Positions 62,783 through 64,000 of a stretch of 64,000 nt of DNA are shown here, piece by piece. The notes under the pieces were generated by a model that saw only the letters and a list, made by a program, of their open reading frames with translations, did no database searches and had not been told where the DNA came from. Every line of letters begins with the position of its first letter. Position 1 is the stretch's first letter. The position numbers and the translations under genes were made by a program. This stretch comes from Tyto alba. Its lineage: Eukaryota > Chordata > Aves > Strigiformes > Tytonidae. The stretch spans positions 29,860,819-29,924,818 of the forward strand of contig NW_024881316.1 of assembly GCF_018691265.1 (NCBI RefSeq). The letters run 5' to 3'.

Positions 62783-62801
62783 CCCCCCCCCCCCCCCCCC
62801 C
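62783..62801. repeat. Poly(C) homopolymer, C19
   Basis: Nineteen C residues on plus, hence G19 on minus, immediately beyond the CR1 truncation edge. Confidence 0.92.
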
Positions 62802-63217
62802 GATGTCTTAGAGAGAAATCCTAAGCAATGAAAGTTTTTAAAAAAACAGATGGCTAGTGGAAGTGCCTCTTCTTTTCCTCCATTAGTTAAGAATAAATGC
62901 ATAACTGGAGGGAAATTTAGCAGATTATTGTACTTGCTTTTTTTGCATGCTGTTTCATGTACTTTTTAATTTTTTTTCCCCCACCAAAAGCAGCGGAAGG
63001 CTGATGCTGACTTTCATCTGAAAGATTAAATTTACTATAAATTAAGATTCATTTACTATAAATCCTGCATGTTAAAGTACTTGGAACAATGTAGTGGATT
63101 TGCTCATCCTTCATATTACTGACAAAGCTGACAGTTAAAGCCAACAGAGGGCCAAGATTGTGCTTCACTGCAGACACCCTTAGTCAGTAACACTCATTTA
63201 ATACAGATATGATGTAA

Positions 63218-63239
63218 TTTTTTTTTTTTTTTTTTTTTT
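63218..63239. repeat. Poly(T) run, T22
   Basis: Twenty-two T residues followed by GTTTTC. Confidence 0.95.
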
Positions 63240-64000
63240 GTTTTCTTTGAAAAAGACAGGGTGATTCTACCGTTTTGAACTCCTCTGTACCTGCTTGTCT
63301 GAACTTTGTGTCTGAAGAACAGTGTGACTCCAGCGAGAGCTGTCATGCTGGAACCCTTCTGCCACTCTTTATTTATGTATATCAGCAGGCAGATTTCTGT
63401 AATGAGATTTACAAACTCTCTAAAGGATATAACCTTGAAGAGCTGGAACCCTTTAGCACAATCTAATCAATATTATTTCATTTATCATCTCCTTGTGAAG
63501 TTCAGAATATAGTAGGGACAAAATGCATTTGTAGTATTTAGAGAGGTTCTGGGCAGGAAAATCAATGCAAAACCTCAGCTGTTTTGTACTGTATTTAAAG
63601 AGGCATAGTACGTGCTCACACTGTATGATACAGTCAAACCATTAGGCTTATAATGCTTCTGACCACCATGCCAAACTTGCAGGACTGTATGCCTGTTGTT
63701 TTGGGATTTTTGCTTTTGCACAGTTTACATGATACTTCTAAATCACTGGATGAATGAAAACTGATGAGAAATTTTTCCCCTGAACAGGCATGTTCTGTTT
63801 AATGTGATCTGTTGTGCAAAGTGCATCTGGAGTAGCTTTTTTTCATAGGTGGTTATTATCCTCACTATAAACATACTTCCCAGAGTTTGAGTGGCTGAGT
63901 TCCATAGGACTTCCTTGATCTGAAGCAGTCCTGACTTCTGCACTTCACTTAGAGATATGTAGCAGAGAAGGGTTAATTTATTTGTTGAGGAGCACAGAAG

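Larger units (their letters stand above)
62776..64000. other. Non-repetitive sequence to the window end
   Basis: No transposon or confirmed exon apart from C19 (62783-62801) and T22 (63218-63239). Overlapping plus-strand frames at 63275-63512 lack recognisable features. Confidence 0.5.

Noticed and set aside
1..64000. CRISPR arrays, bacterial operons, phage or plasmid features
   Set aside because: No regularly spaced direct repeats and no dense coding; the sequence is vertebrate nuclear DNA.

Overview
This is vertebrate nuclear DNA, almost certainly from a bird. The case rests on the mobile elements: eight CR1 LINE copies with the avian 3' end (tandem ATTCTATG-like octamers), and six stand-alone retroviral LTRs of the types common in bird genomes (termini TGTCCTGG...CCACAACA or TGTTGGAG...CCGCA). 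Their mix suits a neoavian bird better than a fowl, but I cannot name the species. The sequence is AT-rich with scattered homopolymers and microsatellites. There is no operon structure, no CRISPR array, no rRNA and no tRNA that I can see.

Layout. From 1 to about 56.6 kb the window is intergenic or intronic DNA with no confirmed protein-coding gene. CR1 copies lie at 705-1292 (+), 6896-7013 (-), 8960-9543 (+), 17388-18492 (-), 26520-26780 (+), 34388-36030 (-, the longest, with a broken reverse transcriptase), 39970-40036 (-) and 62224-62775 (-). LTRs lie at 2540-3006 (-), 4484-5067 (-), 10582-11078 (-), 17555-17990 (-, nested inside a CR1 and flanked by a perfect 6-base duplication), 19937-21016 (+, 1080 bases) and 24305-24802 (-). 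Each LTR has its own target-site duplication, so each is a separate solo LTR and not half of a provirus. From 40.0 to 56.6 kb I find no recognisable mobile element.

The one clear gene-related landmark is a dense CpG island at about 57.07-58.31 kb. It has GC boxes and an isolated TATTTAA box on the minus strand, and is very probably the promoter and first exon of a gene I cannot identify. Downstream DNA (58.4-64 kb) looks enriched in T over A and G over C on the plus strand, with several long T tracts. That would suit transcription rightwards from the island, with 58.4-64 kb as first-intron sequence. A short plus-strand reading frame in the island (ATG at 57791) runs to a possible GC-type splice donor at 57863.

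Five short segments have paired acceptor and donor signals and are listed as low-confidence candidate exons: 30370-30452, 40747-40835 and 56607-56693 on plus, 98-151 and 42935-42982 on minus. None matches a protein I recognise; they may be lncRNA exons or chance. Most open reading frames in the window are chance frames or CR1/LTR remnants. I found no convincing undescribed molecular system.
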